A DNA stretch of 59,010 nucleotides from an uncultured Eubacteriales bacterium (GCA_902773835.1 CACYFZ010000014.1:1-59010); one strand, 5' to 3'. Counted from the stretch's first letter, positions 9,059-18,786 are shown. The notes: generated by a model from the letters alone, not told the origin. Numbers and translations: made by a program.

Positions 9059-10432
9059 ATGAATAAACTTTGGGCGGGCAGGACCGCCGGTAAAACAGCA
9101 AGCCTCGTCGATGAGATAAACTCATCCATCGGCGTAGATATGAGGCTGTATAAACAAGATATTAAGGGAAGCATTGCACACGCCGAGATGATGGCCAAGC
9201 AAGGCATCGTATCTGAAGCGGATGCAAGGCTTATCATCGAAGGCCTCACGGGAATCGAGCAGGATATCACATCCGGCGCTCTTGAAATAGATATGAGTGC
9301 AGAAGATATCCATATGTTCGTGGAGCAAGAGCTTACCAATCGCATAGGCGATACCGGTAAGATGCTCCACACCGCGAGGAGTCGTAATGACCAGGTTGCT
9401 CTGGATACCAAGATGTACTGCGCCGGGGCAGCAGACGATGTTGATGAAATGCTGGTTCAGCTCATGAAGGTGCTGGCAGACAAAGCGGAAAAAACTACAG
9501 GCGTGATAATGCCGGGATATACACACATGCAGCACGCACAGCCGGTATCTTTCGGCCAGCATCTTATGGCATATGCCATGATGTTCGAAAGAGACAGAGA
9601 GCGACTTGCAGACTGCAAGAAACGAATACTCTCCAGGTCCCCAATAGGAGCTTGCGCACTTGCGGGAACCACCTTCGACATCGACAGAGAGTATGAGGCG
9701 GGCCTTCTCGGATTTACCGGAGTTGCCCTAAACAGCATGGATGCCGTGTCAGACAGGGATCACTTCGTAGAACTACTGTCAGCGCTTTCCATCATAATGA
9801 TGCACGTTTCCAGGCTATCGGAAGAAATCATCACTTGGTGTACATCTGAGTTCAGCTTTGTAAAGCTTCCGGATGAATACACTACGGGCTCTTCCATCAT
9901 GCCGCAGAAAAAGAATCCTGACGTTGCGGAGTTATGCCGCGGTAAAACCGGCCGTGTTTACGGAAACCTAATGTCGCTTCTTACGACACTGAAAGGACTT
10001 CCGCTCGCATATAACAAAGATATTCAAGAGGATAAAATGCCGCTCTTCGACTCCGTTGAGACCGTAGAGCTTTGCATCGAAGCCTTTATAGAAATCGTAG
10101 ATGTAATGCAGGTGGATGAGGAAAGTATGTATGAATCCGCCAAGGTAGGATACATAAATGCAACCGACCTTGCCGACTATCTCGTGGTAAAGGGCATGCC
10201 GTTCAGGGATGCATACAATGTCTCGGGAAAGATTGTCTCCTACTGCATAGGAAGAGATGTCGCTTTGGAAGATCTTCCTATTGAAGAGTTTAAGCAGTTC
10301 TCGGATCTCATTGAATCCGATGTTCATGAAAGACTCTCATTAAAAACCTGCATGGAGAAGCGCAACTCCCAAGGAGGCACGAGTCCCGAGCAGGTCATGA
10401 AACAAATTGAATATATAAGGTCAATAATCTAA
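9059..10432 (+). CDS. argH: Argininosuccinate lyase
   Basis: The enzyme splits argininosuccinate into arginine and fumarate. The 457-residue protein shows the fumarase/aspartase superfamily signatures: HTARSRND near residue 103, GYTHMQHAQP near 154 and the GSSIMPQKKNPD loop near 278. It is the second gene of argGH. Its stop almost touches the stop of a fumarase beta-subunit gene running the other way, so the fumarate it makes has a neighbouring enzyme to convert it. Confidence 0.97.
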   Translation: MNKLWAGRTAGKTASLVDEINSSIGVDMRLYKQDIKGSIAHAEMMAKQGIVSEADARLIIEGLTGIEQDITSGALEIDMSAEDIHMFVEQELTNRIGDTGKMLHTARSRNDQVALDTKMYCAGAADDVDEMLVQLMKVLADKAEKTTGVIMPGYTHMQHAQPVSFGQHLMAYAMMFERDRERLADCKKRILSRSPIGACALAGTTFDIDREYEAGLLGFTGVALNSMDAVSDRDHFVELLSALSIIMMHVSRLSEEIITWCTSEFSFVKLPDEYTTGSSIMPQKKNPDVAELCRGKTGRVYGNLMSLLTTLKGLPLAYNKDIQEDKMPLFDSVETVELCIEAFIEIVDVMQVDEESMYESAKVGYINATDLADYLVVKGMPFRDAYNVSGKIVSYCIGRDVALEDLPIEEFKQFSDLIESDVHERLSLKTCMEKRNSQGGTSPEQVMKQIEYIRSII

Positions 10433-10986
10433 TTTCTATCCTTAAAGAAATTGCGTCCGCTTGTGTCGATGGTGACTATGAGCGGGCCTATTTCTTTTAC
10501 GCGAACATGCCATGCCGCTTCCGGCATGCCGAGGTCAGTCCAATATCCTTCGAGGACTGACTCGGTGCAGGCAGCGCCCACTACTGCGCAGCCTGCAGGC
10601 ATGACGCAGCATATACAGCCCTCCTCGCGGCAGGCTTTTTCTGTTTTCTCAGCCATTGCACCCTTTCCGACTATTATCTTAACGCCGGTCTTTCGGATGA
10701 ACTCCTCCTCAAAGTCTTCCATCCTCATTGAAGTAGTCGGGCCCATAGCAAAACATTCCCAGCCGTCATCAACCCTTTTGACTATAGGGCCGGCATGAAG
10801 CAGGATTTTATCCGAGATATCCACAGGGATGTCCTGGCCGTCCACCACAACTCTCTCATGCACGGCATCACGACCGGTAAGAGCCTCTCCGCTGTAGTAG
10901 AATACGTCTCCCGCTTTCAAATCCTTTATATCTTCAGTTGTCACAGGCTCTTTGATAATGCGCCTGCCATCTCTTATCTCAGTCAT
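10429..10986 (-). CDS. Class I fumarate hydratase, beta (C-terminal) subunit
   Basis: This 185-residue protein matches the beta subunit/domain of [4Fe-4S] class I hydro-lyases. It shows GDVFYYSGEALTGRDAVHERV, the GP segments (HAGPIVK, GPTTSMRM) and a GKGAM motif followed by a Cys-rich CICCVMPAGCAV stretch. It works with the alpha subunit encoded 18 bases upstream to interconvert fumarate and malate. L-tartrate dehydratase is the close alternative. It is convergent with argH with a 4-base overlap. Confidence 0.85.
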   Translation of the reverse strand: MTEIRDGRRIIKEPVTTEDIKDLKAGDVFYYSGEALTGRDAVHERVVVDGQDIPVDISDKILLHAGPIVKRVDDGWECFAMGPTTSMRMEDFEEEFIRKTGVKIIVGKGAMAEKTEKACREEGCICCVMPAGCAVVGAACTESVLEGYWTDLGMPEAAWHVRVKEIGPLIVTIDTSGRNFFKDRN

Positions 10987-11004
10987 ATTCCTCCTGAACC
11001 CATC

Positions 11005-11904
11005 CTAATAGTTAAAGTCCTTATGTGTATCGGATTTCCAATTTAAATCTCTGTCAAAGCAGATATGCCCTCTTCTGTGAACCCAGCACCCGGTAGCTAC
11101 TGCCACTCCCATGCATGCGGGATGGCGGGCAGTGTCCACCACATTTACGCCGTAGACGGTATTCTTACCGCCGAGCCCCTGCGGACCTATGCCGCTTTCA
11201 TTAAGCGCTTTCTCAAGCCTTTTCTCCATCAAGGCAGCTCCTTCATCCTCATTTACCGAATCCACGGACATCAGCAGCGCACGCTTTGCATTAAGAGCAG
11301 CAGTCTCAGAGCTGTTCCCCAGACCCACGCCTACCAGAAGCGGCGGGCATGCATTCGGTCCCTTCTCCAGCACGCGCTCCAAAACAAAGGCTTCAGCCCC
11401 TTCATAGCCCTGGCTCGGCGTCAGGACAGCAGATGCGCCCGGCATCGAGCTTCCGCCGCCCGCCGGATATACGTATATCTCGCAGTTATCTCTGCCCGGC
11501 ATTATCTCCCACCAAACAGTAGGAGCTCCCGGGCCCATATTAGTCCCGGTGTTCTCCTCGCTGAAAGTCTCCACCACATTGAGCCTGAGCGGAGTCTCCT
11601 CGGTGGCCTCTGCTAAAGCTTCCTTCAAAACCTCCTCCAAATCTCCGAGCAGAGGAAACTCCGAGCCGCACTTAATCAGGAACTGCATAAAGCCCGTGTC
11701 CTGACATATTGGGCGCTCCATCTCTTCAGCCAATCTAAGATTTTCAAGCATCACATCATAAATCTGAAGAGCCCTCGGATTGTCTTCCGCTTCATAAAGT
11801 TCCCCAAGCTTCGACATCACATCATCCGGCAGATGGATCGCGGTATGCTTTATGAATTGCGCCATAATCTCCGTCATTTTTTTGCTGTAAATTCTGTCAG
11901 TCAT
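11005..11904 (-). CDS. Class I fumarate hydratase, alpha (N-terminal) subunit
   Basis: This 299-residue protein matches the [4Fe-4S]-binding alpha part of class I fumarases. It has ICQDTGFMQF near residue 62, GPGAPTVWWEIMPG near 120, and later cysteines in PNACPPLLVGVGLG and HPACMGVAVATGCW that suit cluster binding. Such enzymes are oxygen-sensitive, as expected for an anaerobe. It is first in a two-gene operon. L-tartrate dehydratase alpha is possible, but the argH neighbour favours fumarate as substrate. Confidence 0.85.
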   Translation of the reverse strand: MTDRIYSKKMTEIMAQFIKHTAIHLPDDVMSKLGELYEAEDNPRALQIYDVMLENLRLAEEMERPICQDTGFMQFLIKCGSEFPLLGDLEEVLKEALAEATEETPLRLNVVETFSEENTGTNMGPGAPTVWWEIMPGRDNCEIYVYPAGGGSSMPGASAVLTPSQGYEGAEAFVLERVLEKGPNACPPLLVGVGLGNSSETAALNAKRALLMSVDSVNEDEGAALMEKRLEKALNESGIGPQGLGGKNTVYGVNVVDTARHPACMGVAVATGCWVHRRGHICFDRDLNWKSDTHKDFNY

Positions 11905-11944
11905 AAGCTTCTTTCGTCCCTGCTTTTTCTCTGCACTTTATCCT

Positions 11945-14629
11945 TTAAACCAAATCAATATGGCTTCCCTTGTCCGTCTTTATTACCTCCAGATGCGTCG
12001 GAATAACGCTCTCCAGAAGTTTGACATGGGAGATGATTCCTATCATGCCGCTGCTCTGTCTGACGCTCTCTAACACCATCATAGCGTCGGCAATAGAATC
12101 CTCATCCAGCGTTCCGAATCCCTCGTCTATAAACAACGCTTCTATCTGAACGCCCGTCTTCTGAGCCACGGTAGACATGCCTATCGAAAGCGCCAGTGAA
12201 ACCAGGAATTTCTCACCGCCCGACAGCATGCTTACGCTTCTTCCGTCTTTATCCGGGCTTCTGTTATCGCTTACCTTAAGCTCCAGTCCGCGCTTGTTAC
12301 CGCTTCCTCTCTCATCAGTTCTGATGAGGCGGTATCTTCCGCCGTGTACATTTGACAGCATATCATTTGCATAAGATATTACCTGCTCAAACATTACCGC
12401 CAAGACATACCTTTGGATGCCGACTCCCCGATCTCCTCTGAGAGTCGCTGCGAAACTGCAGTCAGCCTCCGCCTCATTTATCTCACCCGCGTAGTGCTCA
12501 TATTTCTTACCGAGCTTTTCCTTCTTAGCAATGAGATTCTCAATGCTCTTACTGAGTACTGAAGAACTGCTGTTATACTCATTTAATTCATTCGTTATCT
12601 CTCTCTGTCTCTCATCAAAAAGCGAAGCATCAGGTTCCGTCTTTCCCTTGAGTTCTTCCTTCCTGACTTTAAGAGCGTCCGCATTGTCTTTGCACTTGGT
12701 ATCGTATTCTACGATTTCCCGGTGAAGCCGTCTCCTCTCATCCTCATCTAAAAGATCGGATTTAAGCTCATTTGCATCCTTATAGCCCTTTTCTTTCAAG
12801 CCCTTCTCCAGCTCGGAAGTCGCTGTCTCCAGCGTCTTTTCGGCTTTTTCTTCCTCTTCCTTATCCTGCTTTATCCTCTGCTGAAGCTCAGTCAGATTCT
12901 TCTGAACAGCCGAAAGTCTCGTCTCAAGTTCCTTGTTCTCTTCTTGGTACTCAGCGATCTTATCCTTGGCTTTCCCGATAGCTTTTTCAAGAGCCGCCAG
13001 GTCATCTATCCCTTCGATAAGATTAGAAGATGCCGCCCTAAGTTCAGACTCAGCAGCAGCCGTCTTCTTAACCGCCTCATCAAACGCGGTCTTCTTTTCT
13101 TCCCAGGCTTTTACCGCCGCAGCGCTTTCTTCCTCTTTTCTGTCCCAGGCCGCCTTGGCAGCTTCTCTTTCTTTTTCTTTTTCATCTGCCTCTTCCTTGC
13201 TTACGCTACCCGGGATCTTAGCTGCAGGCGAGGGATGCTCAGTGCTTCCGCATACGGGACATGCCGCACCATCTATAAGGCCTGATGCTATCTCTCCGTA
13301 TATTCCTTCGAAGTATTTATCTCTGTATTCCTTTGCCTTAGCATCTGCCTCGCTGAATGCCTCGGCCGCCTTAACAGCCGCCTCTTCCGACGCTTTCTTC
13401 TTGTCTTCAGCCAAGGCCGCTTCTTTCTCCGCCTCTTCCTGAGCCTTCTCGGCTGCATCCGAAGCCGCCTTAAGCTCGGCATACTTCTCATAAGAAGCTT
13501 GCCTTACCTCGTACTCTCCTATCTTTTTCTGCAGATTCTCTACGGGTGATTCTGCATCGTGTCTTTTCTTATCTTCCTCCGCAGAAGAGAGTTCTCCCTT
13601 AACCTCCGGGAGGGCCTCTTCGCTTTCTTCTCTCTTTTCTTTTCTTCCCTCGTATTCAGCTGCGGCTTTCTCATGCTCTGTCAGTAAGCTTCTCAGAGCC
13701 TCGGCTTTTTCCGCCAGCTCATACGCCTTTCTGTTCTCATCAGCATCAGTCTTAGCAGCATGCAAATCCTCTTTTTCTTTTTCCAACTGATGCATATGCT
13801 TGAACTGCTCAGCCAATTGGATATCTTTATTCAGTTCTTCCTGCTTTTTGTCACTGTCAAAAGCATCATGAGCAGCCTTCAGTGCCTGATTCTCTTTCTC
13901 AAGTTCCTCTATCTTCTCTGCCAGCTCTTCCAAAGTGCTGACACCCGCTTCTTCCAATGACAAATCTACCTCATGTTTCTCTTCTCTCAGGGCATCTCTT
14001 CTCTTGACGGCCGTCTCATAGAACTTCTGAGCATATGAAGACCAGCGCTCAGTGCCGAAGATTTTCTTAAGTATGGTCTCTTTCTCATCCGACGGTGCTA
14101 TAAGGAATCTCTCGAACTGCCCCTGCGGCAGGAATACCACCTGCCGGAACTGATCCTTGGAAAGTCCTATCAATTCTTCTGCCTTATCATTTAGATCCTT
14201 CTGCTTCGGATTATTGAAAAATGGGATTATGTTTCCGTCTTCGTCTATCTCACCGGCCTCATATGTATCAGCCAGATTGACCCTCTTTTGTTTCAGTATC
14301 CGCTTAAAGACGTACCTGTGCCCCTTTGATTCGAAGCTGAAAGATACGAAAGTCTCCATCTCAGGCGGTGCCTGTGTGCAGCGCCAGTCCTCGAGGTCAT
14401 TACGGCCTATCATGCCGCCGCGTCCGCCGCCGGTCACTTTTCTGAGGTAAACTTCGCCCGTGCTCTCCCCGTATAATGCGAAGGATATGGCATCGAAAAT
14501 AGTCGTCTTTCCGGATCCGGTGCTTCCTTTAATCAGGAACATCCCTTTTTCGAAAAGCTTCTCAAAGTCTATGCTCTGCTTTTCCACGTACGGACCGAAG
14601 GCCTGCATTTCCAGTTTTAACGGTTTCAT
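11945..14629 (-). CDS. sbcC: SbcC nuclease ATPase subunit
   Basis: This is the Rad50-like subunit of the SbcCD nuclease, which opens hairpins and processes DNA ends. In 894 residues I see Walker A (GSTGSGKTT, 35-43), long charged coiled-coil arms, a zinc hook CPVC around residue 456 at the turn, then the second arm. Signature SMLSGGEK is near 800 and Walker B (LFIDEGFGTLDED) follows. It is shorter than the E. coli protein, mainly in the arms. It overlaps the sbcD stop by 4 bases, so the two are translationally coupled. Confidence 0.93.
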   Translation of the reverse strand: MKPLKLEMQAFGPYVEKQSIDFEKLFEKGMFLIKGSTGSGKTTIFDAISFALYGESTGEVYLRKVTGGGRGGMIGRNDLEDWRCTQAPPEMETFVSFSFESKGHRYVFKRILKQKRVNLADTYEAGEIDEDGNIIPFFNNPKQKDLNDKAEELIGLSKDQFRQVVFLPQGQFERFLIAPSDEKETILKKIFGTERWSSYAQKFYETAVKRRDALREEKHEVDLSLEEAGVSTLEELAEKIEELEKENQALKAAHDAFDSDKKQEELNKDIQLAEQFKHMHQLEKEKEDLHAAKTDADENRKAYELAEKAEALRSLLTEHEKAAAEYEGRKEKREESEEALPEVKGELSSAEEDKKRHDAESPVENLQKKIGEYEVRQASYEKYAELKAASDAAEKAQEEAEKEAALAEDKKKASEEAAVKAAEAFSEADAKAKEYRDKYFEGIYGEIASGLIDGAACPVCGSTEHPSPAAKIPGSVSKEEADEKEKEREAAKAAWDRKEEESAAAVKAWEEKKTAFDEAVKKTAAAESELRAASSNLIEGIDDLAALEKAIGKAKDKIAEYQEENKELETRLSAVQKNLTELQQRIKQDKEEEEKAEKTLETATSELEKGLKEKGYKDANELKSDLLDEDERRRLHREIVEYDTKCKDNADALKVRKEELKGKTEPDASLFDERQREITNELNEYNSSSSVLSKSIENLIAKKEKLGKKYEHYAGEINEAEADCSFAATLRGDRGVGIQRYVLAVMFEQVISYANDMLSNVHGGRYRLIRTDERGSGNKRGLELKVSDNRSPDKDGRSVSMLSGGEKFLVSLALSIGMSTVAQKTGVQIEALFIDEGFGTLDEDSIADAMMVLESVRQSSGMIGIISHVKLLESVIPTHLEVIKTDKGSHIDLV

Positions 14630-15762
14630 GCCGGATCCTCCTCAACCATAGCAACGGCGTCCTCAAACAATTTCTTTAAATGCTCACTCGGTTCTTCAGC
14701 GCAAACCTCCCTGCAAAAGCTTTCTAATACTTTTACCGGGTCCGTCTGCATCCTCTCATACTCTTCTACAGTAAGCGTAATGCTTGACTCAGCGTTATCA
14801 AAGCTTCTGCTCTCACACTCAAACAAATTCGTATATATCTCTCTGAGCTGAGAAAGCCCCGCCATTCCGACCGGCCTGTCAGTCACTCTGAGTTTTACAT
14901 AACCATTCACCACATCCTCCGGATAATCCGCTTTTATAAGCTCATCAAAACTTCCTTCCAAAGTGCTTCTCTTATGCAGCGGATGAAGCGGAATCGTCTT
15001 CCTCTTCATATCCTTGGTATCAATTATTGTCACACTCTTTTCCTGGCCCTCCTCCTTACCGAAGGAGTAAACCATAGGAGTTCCTGAGTATCTTACTTTC
15101 TCATTTACGTCCTGCGGCTTATGTATATGCCCGAGAGCCGTATAGTCGAATGCGTCGAACACCTTAGCAGATATCTGAGTGGCCGTCCCTATAACAGCAG
15201 CTCTGTCACTTGTGGAGGTCTCGGAATTCGTAATAAAAGCATGCGCCAGCAGTATATGTTTCTTTGAAGGATCAAAATCCTCTTCCATATTCTTAACAGC
15301 CACTGAATATGCGTCCTCTATGCTTTTTATCTCATCCTTCTTTTCCGGGAATACGCTCTTTACCTTCTCCTCCGTAATCCAAGGAAGCAGATAAACATCC
15401 GCATCGCTTAGACTGACTTTCCGCACTTCTCTTTGAAGCGACCCCGCGACATGAAGATTCGCAGATGCCAAAAGATTCGAGCAGCTCTCCAGACGCTCCG
15501 CTCCGTCGTGATTCCCCGCAATAATGATTACAGGCACGCCAAGGCCAAGACAAATCTCTGTCATCGCCTTATCGTAGAGTTTTATGGCTTCTGCCGATGC
15601 CACTGACCTGTCGTAAACATCGCCGGCTATCATCAAAGCTTCAGCATTCTCATCCTTTATTATCTCGCAGATCTCATCAATGAAATGACTTTGATCCTCC
15701 AGCAGATAGCGTCCGCCGTCCGCTGCTCCGAGATGCCAGTCCGAAGTGTGAATAATTTTCAT
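14626..15762 (-). CDS. sbcD: SbcD nuclease subunit
   Basis: This is the Mre11-like metallophosphoesterase partner of SbcC. Motifs in order: HTSDWHLG (residues 5-12), AGDVYDRS, AGNHDGAE, LAHAF and GHIHKPQ, which bind two metal ions. I chose the ATG at 15762 because family members begin MKIIHTSDWHLG; an upstream GTG (15780) adds six residues. Neither start has a clear ribosome binding site, and a TATAAT lies six bases before the chosen ATG. Confidence 0.93.
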   Translation of the reverse strand: MKIIHTSDWHLGAADGGRYLLEDQSHFIDEICEIIKDENAEALMIAGDVYDRSVASAEAIKLYDKAMTEICLGLGVPVIIIAGNHDGAERLESCSNLLASANLHVAGSLQREVRKVSLSDADVYLLPWITEEKVKSVFPEKKDEIKSIEDAYSVAVKNMEEDFDPSKKHILLAHAFITNSETSTSDRAAVIGTATQISAKVFDAFDYTALGHIHKPQDVNEKVRYSGTPMVYSFGKEEGQEKSVTIIDTKDMKRKTIPLHPLHKRSTLEGSFDELIKADYPEDVVNGYVKLRVTDRPVGMAGLSQLREIYTNLFECESRSFDNAESSITLTVEEYERMQTDPVKVLESFCREVCAEEPSEHLKKLFEDAVAMVEEDPA

Positions 15763-15810
15763 GTCATTATTATAATACACTTTGCCCTGCTCTATAGATT
15801 TATTTGAAAT

Positions 15811-15847
15811 AAAAAAGACCTCTCTGCCGAATTCGGTAAAGAGGTCT
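15811..15847 (-). terminator. Terminator of the HU gene
   Basis: A hairpin with arms AGACCTCT and AGAGGTCT (about 15816-15847) is followed on the minus strand by six T. It lies about 22 bases after the HU stop. Confidence 0.85.
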
Positions 15848-15869
15848 CATATTCATTTTAAGGTATAAA

Positions 15870-16133
15870 TTAGCCGAGAAGCTTGTCTGAAAGCTTAGCC
15901 TTGATAGCCTTCTTAGCAGGAATCTGAATCTCAGCACCTGTCTGAGGGTTGCGGCCTGTTCTGGCTGCTCTTGTAGTAACCTCTGCCTTGAATGTTCCAG
16001 GGAATACTACCTTGTCACCCTTCTTGAGTGCATCACTTGTTACCTCGAAAAATGCGTTTACTGCTGCAGTAGCATCCTTCTTGCTGAATCCTGTCTTTTC
16101 TGCAAACTTTTCGATAAATTCTGCTTTAGTCAT
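15870..16133 (-). CDS. hup: HU family DNA-binding protein
   Basis: This 87-residue histone-like protein bends and compacts DNA. It begins MTKAEFIEKFAEKTGFSKKD and has the arm signature GRNPQTGAEIQIPA near residue 55. Length and sequence are typical of HU. It stands as a single gene with its own terminator. Its leader contains a perfect palindrome (16177-16193). Confidence 0.97.
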   Translation of the reverse strand: MTKAEFIEKFAEKTGFSKKDATAAVNAFFEVTSDALKKGDKVVFPGTFKAEVTTRAARTGRNPQTGAEIQIPAKKAIKAKLSDKLLG

Positions 16134-16176
16134 TGTTATAAACTCCCTTCATCTATTGATAGTCTGTTAATCCGAA

Positions 16177-16210
16177 ATGTCGTTAAACGACATCACACTC
16201 AATGATTATA
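16177..16210 (-). promoter_or_regulatory. HU promoter -10 and leader palindrome
   Basis: TATAAT reads on the minus strand at 16205-16210; a -35 at the right distance is poor. Directly downstream is a palindrome with 8-bp arms (ATGTCGTT / AACGACAT, 16177-16193). It would sit at the very start of the transcript, either as an operator or as a 5' RNA hairpin. Confidence 0.45.
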
Positions 16211-16289
16211 AGACATTCCGAAGAAAAAATCTATCATGTAGTTGAAAATATACACGATTTGTGCGGCATTTTTCTAAAAGCCTGTCTGT

Positions 16290-16436
16290 TTAACTGTCCT
16301 TATCGATTTTAGAACATGATTCGCAGTAAGGACAGCCTATGCATTTGCTGCCCTTCTTCTTCTCTTTGTAGATATATCTTCCGGCCAGAAATACCGCCAA
16401 AACAACTACTGCAGTAGCAATTATCGTTGATGACAT
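16290..16436 (-). CDS. FeoB-associated Cys-rich membrane protein
   Basis: This 48-residue protein has one N-terminal membrane segment (about residues 4-20), a basic stretch (KEKKKGSK) and four cysteines in a CIGCPYCESC pattern. This matches the small FeoB-associated Cys-rich proteins found after feoB in Firmicutes. The ATG lies 30 bases after the feoB stop and has GGAGG-like bases upstream. It probably helps in Fe(II) transport at the membrane; the exact role is not known. Confidence 0.85.
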   Translation of the reverse strand: MSSTIIATAVVVLAVFLAGRYIYKEKKKGSKCIGCPYCESCSKIDKDS

Positions 16437-16466
16437 GATCCGATTCCTCCCTATACTAATACCCCG

Positions 16467-18479
16467 TTATGCTGCAGCTCCGCTTTTACCATCTCTGTGG
16501 AGCCTGTACTTCTCATCAAAATGAGCCCTGGTCTTTCTGCCTATCAGTATAACGGCAGTTGCCATAATAGCCACTGCGATAAGTCCCGGAATAAATGCAT
16601 TTCCGAAGTGGCCTTCAGTAAAGAGTGTTCCGAACTGATGGATCAGGAACGCAACAGTGTATCCTGTCCCCAGTTGAAGTCCGATAGCGCCCCAAAGCCA
16701 AGCTCTGCTCTTCATCTCAGAGTTCATAGCACCTATTGCAGCAAAGCAAGGAGGTGTGTAGAGGTTGAAGAAAAGATATGCAAGAGCCGTTACGGACGTA
16801 AGACCCGTAGCCATTGCAACATTATTGGCACCGCCTGTCATTTCAAGCTCATCCACGTCGATGAATGCTGTAAGACCGTAAACTACAGCAAGCGTACCTA
16901 CCACGTTCTCCTTAGCAATGAATCCCGTAATCGCCGCTGCTGCCAGCTGCCATACACCGAATCCGAGCGGAATCAAAAGGATGGCAAACGGAGAGGCGAT
17001 GGATGCGAGGATAGACGTATTCTCTGCACCTTCTTCCACTACATTGAAGTGCCAATCGAATGTCTGCATTATCTGAACCACCGTGTTGCAGATGAGGATG
17101 ATGGTGGCAGCCTTTATGATATATGCCTTAGCTCTTTCCATCATTGATTTGAACGCGAACTTCAGACTAGGCATTTTCCACTTAGGAAGCTCCATGATGA
17201 AGAAAGATTTTCTGTATTTATAACCTGTGATGTATTTAATCAGCAACGCTCCGAGGAAGATGAGCAACAGTCCGAAGAAGTAGCTCAGCGTACTGACCCA
17301 TCCCGCGCCGGCAAAGAACGCACCTGCGAAGAGCGCGATTACCGGAATCTTAGCTCCGCATGGGATGAAGGTCGCCAACATAGAAGTGGCTCTTCTTTCT
17401 CTCTCATCACGGATAGTCCTGCATGCCATGATGGCAGGTATTCCGCAACCTGTACCGATTACAACAGGGATTACGGATTTGCCCGAAAGGCCTACTCTTT
17501 TGAAGATCGGATCCATTACAGCGCTTACTCTGGCCATGTATCCGCAGTCCTCAAGCAGGGCAATCAAGAAATACATTACCATTACGAGCGGGAGGAATCC
17601 GACTACGGCTCCAACTCCGCCGACGATACCGTCTGCAAGGAGCGCAGAGAGAATAGCAGGACTGTTTTCGAGTTTTCCTGCAACCCACTCTTGGAATGTC
17701 TCAATCCATCCAACCAGCCAGTCAGCTACCAGCGGTCCGAGCCATGCCTGGGATACCCAGAACACAGCCCACATAACAGCGGCGAAAACGAGTATGCCAG
17801 CTATAGGATTTGTGAGCACTCCGTCGAGTTTATCTGACTTGGTAGTCTCAGATGAGAGCATCTCTCTCTTTTCTACGTTTGCAACTATATCATTTACGAA
17901 CGAGAAACGCTTTCTGTCCTCAGCATCTACTTCTGCCTTGTTTTGGAGATTGATGTCAGCCTGTACATATGGCGCACTCTGACCACCTCCGACGAGCTCG
18001 ATGGCATTGGAGATTACATCCTTGAGGCCTTTGCCCTCTGTCGATGTGGTTTCAAATACCGGGCACTTCAGCTTTTCCGAAAGCTTTTTTACATCGATTT
18101 TAGTGCCTTCTTTTTCATTGATGTCTGACTTATTGAGGGCCACCACTACAGGGATGCCGAGCTCAAGCAGCTGAGTCGTAAAGAACAATGACCTGCTGAG
18201 GTTGGTCGCATCCACTATGTTGACTATAGCGTCCGGATTGGCAGTGCGAACATATTCGCTTGTGATGCCTTCCTCCGGCGTAAATGGCGACATGGAATAA
18301 GCACCCGGAAGGTCAACGGCTACTACCTCTTTCCCTCCGGTGTACTCTTCCTTGATAGGGTACTCCTTGCTTCCTACGGTAACTCCACCCCAGTTGCCGA
18401 CCTTCTCGCTCCTGCCTGTCAGGGCATTGTACATCGTGGTCTTGCCGCTGTTTGGGTTACCGGCAAATGCAATTCTCAT
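16467..18479 (-). CDS. feoB: Ferrous iron transporter FeoB
   Basis: This is the GTP-dependent Fe(II) importer of the cytoplasmic membrane. The N-terminal G domain shows GNPNSGKTT (7-15), DLPG (56-59) and NKSD (116-119). It is followed by a helical GDI-like region and the membrane domain with Gate motifs (GCGIPAIMACRT, FIPCGAKIPVIALF). Length is 670 residues. The start has AAAGGAG upstream. It lies 21 bases after feoA and is cotranscribed from the metal-regulated promoter at 18787. Confidence 0.96.
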   Translation of the reverse strand: MRIAFAGNPNSGKTTMYNALTGRSEKVGNWGGVTVGSKEYPIKEEYTGGKEVVAVDLPGAYSMSPFTPEEGITSEYVRTANPDAIVNIVDATNLSRSLFFTTQLLELGIPVVVALNKSDINEKEGTKIDVKKLSEKLKCPVFETTSTEGKGLKDVISNAIELVGGGQSAPYVQADINLQNKAEVDAEDRKRFSFVNDIVANVEKREMLSSETTKSDKLDGVLTNPIAGILVFAAVMWAVFWVSQAWLGPLVADWLVGWIETFQEWVAGKLENSPAILSALLADGIVGGVGAVVGFLPLVMVMYFLIALLEDCGYMARVSAVMDPIFKRVGLSGKSVIPVVIGTGCGIPAIMACRTIRDERERRATSMLATFIPCGAKIPVIALFAGAFFAGAGWVSTLSYFFGLLLIFLGALLIKYITGYKYRKSFFIMELPKWKMPSLKFAFKSMMERAKAYIIKAATIILICNTVVQIMQTFDWHFNVVEEGAENTSILASIASPFAILLIPLGFGVWQLAAAAITGFIAKENVVGTLAVVYGLTAFIDVDELEMTGGANNVAMATGLTSVTALAYLFFNLYTPPCFAAIGAMNSEMKSRAWLWGAIGLQLGTGYTVAFLIHQFGTLFTEGHFGNAFIPGLIAVAIMATAVILIGRKTRAHFDEKYRLHRDGKSGAAA

Positions 18480-18500
18480 AAAACAATTCTCCTTTCTTTA

Positions 18501-18710
18501 TTACACAATAATGGCAGACGAAAGAAGCTCATCGAGATTGTATCTTCCGTCTTTGATAGCCACTATGCAGCTCTTTTTCTTTTTGGAAATCAAAGTGATA
18601 GGCTCGCCCACATAACAGCCTAATCTGAACAGAAATGAGTTCATTTCCTCATCATCTGTATTGATTTCTTTTACGGTGTATGTTTTGCCCGGTTCTGCGT
18701 TTAACAGCAT
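18501..18710 (-). CDS. feoA: FeoA family protein
   Basis: This small SH3-like protein stimulates FeoB. It shows the FeoA pattern: PGKTYTVKEIN, then FRLGCYVGEPITLISKKKKSCIV. I place the start at the ATG at 18710 because GGAGG lies eight bases before it; an in-frame ATG at 18725 would add five residues. It is first gene of the feoA-feoB-Cys-rich protein operon. Confidence 0.88.
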   Translation of the reverse strand: MLLNAEPGKTYTVKEINTDDEEMNSFLFRLGCYVGEPITLISKKKKSCIVAIKDGRYNLDELLSSAIIV

Positions 18711-18757
18711 TATTTTTTCCTCCATACCTTCACCTGCATTCCTTTCGCATAGCGATT

Positions 18758-18777
18758 AGGTTAGCAAGCGCTAACCT
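18758..18777. promoter_or_regulatory. DtxR/MntR-type operator, downstream site
   Basis: This is a perfect inverted repeat with 8-bp arms (AGGTTAGC / GCTAACCT) and a 4-base spacer. It resembles the IdeR/DtxR box (TTAGGTTAGSCTAACCTAA). It falls just after the predicted feo start point. Confidence 0.7.
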
Positions 18778-18786
18778 TCCGATTGC

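Noticed and set aside
12933..13442. 169-residue + strand Ser/Ala-rich frame
   Set aside because: It is the antisense of the coiled-coil arms of sbcC; its composition is that of a mirror frame of Glu/Lys/Ala codons.
15762..15780. Leaderless sbcD transcript from the TATAAT just before the ATG
   Set aside because: No acceptable -35 is present, so the -10 match may be chance.
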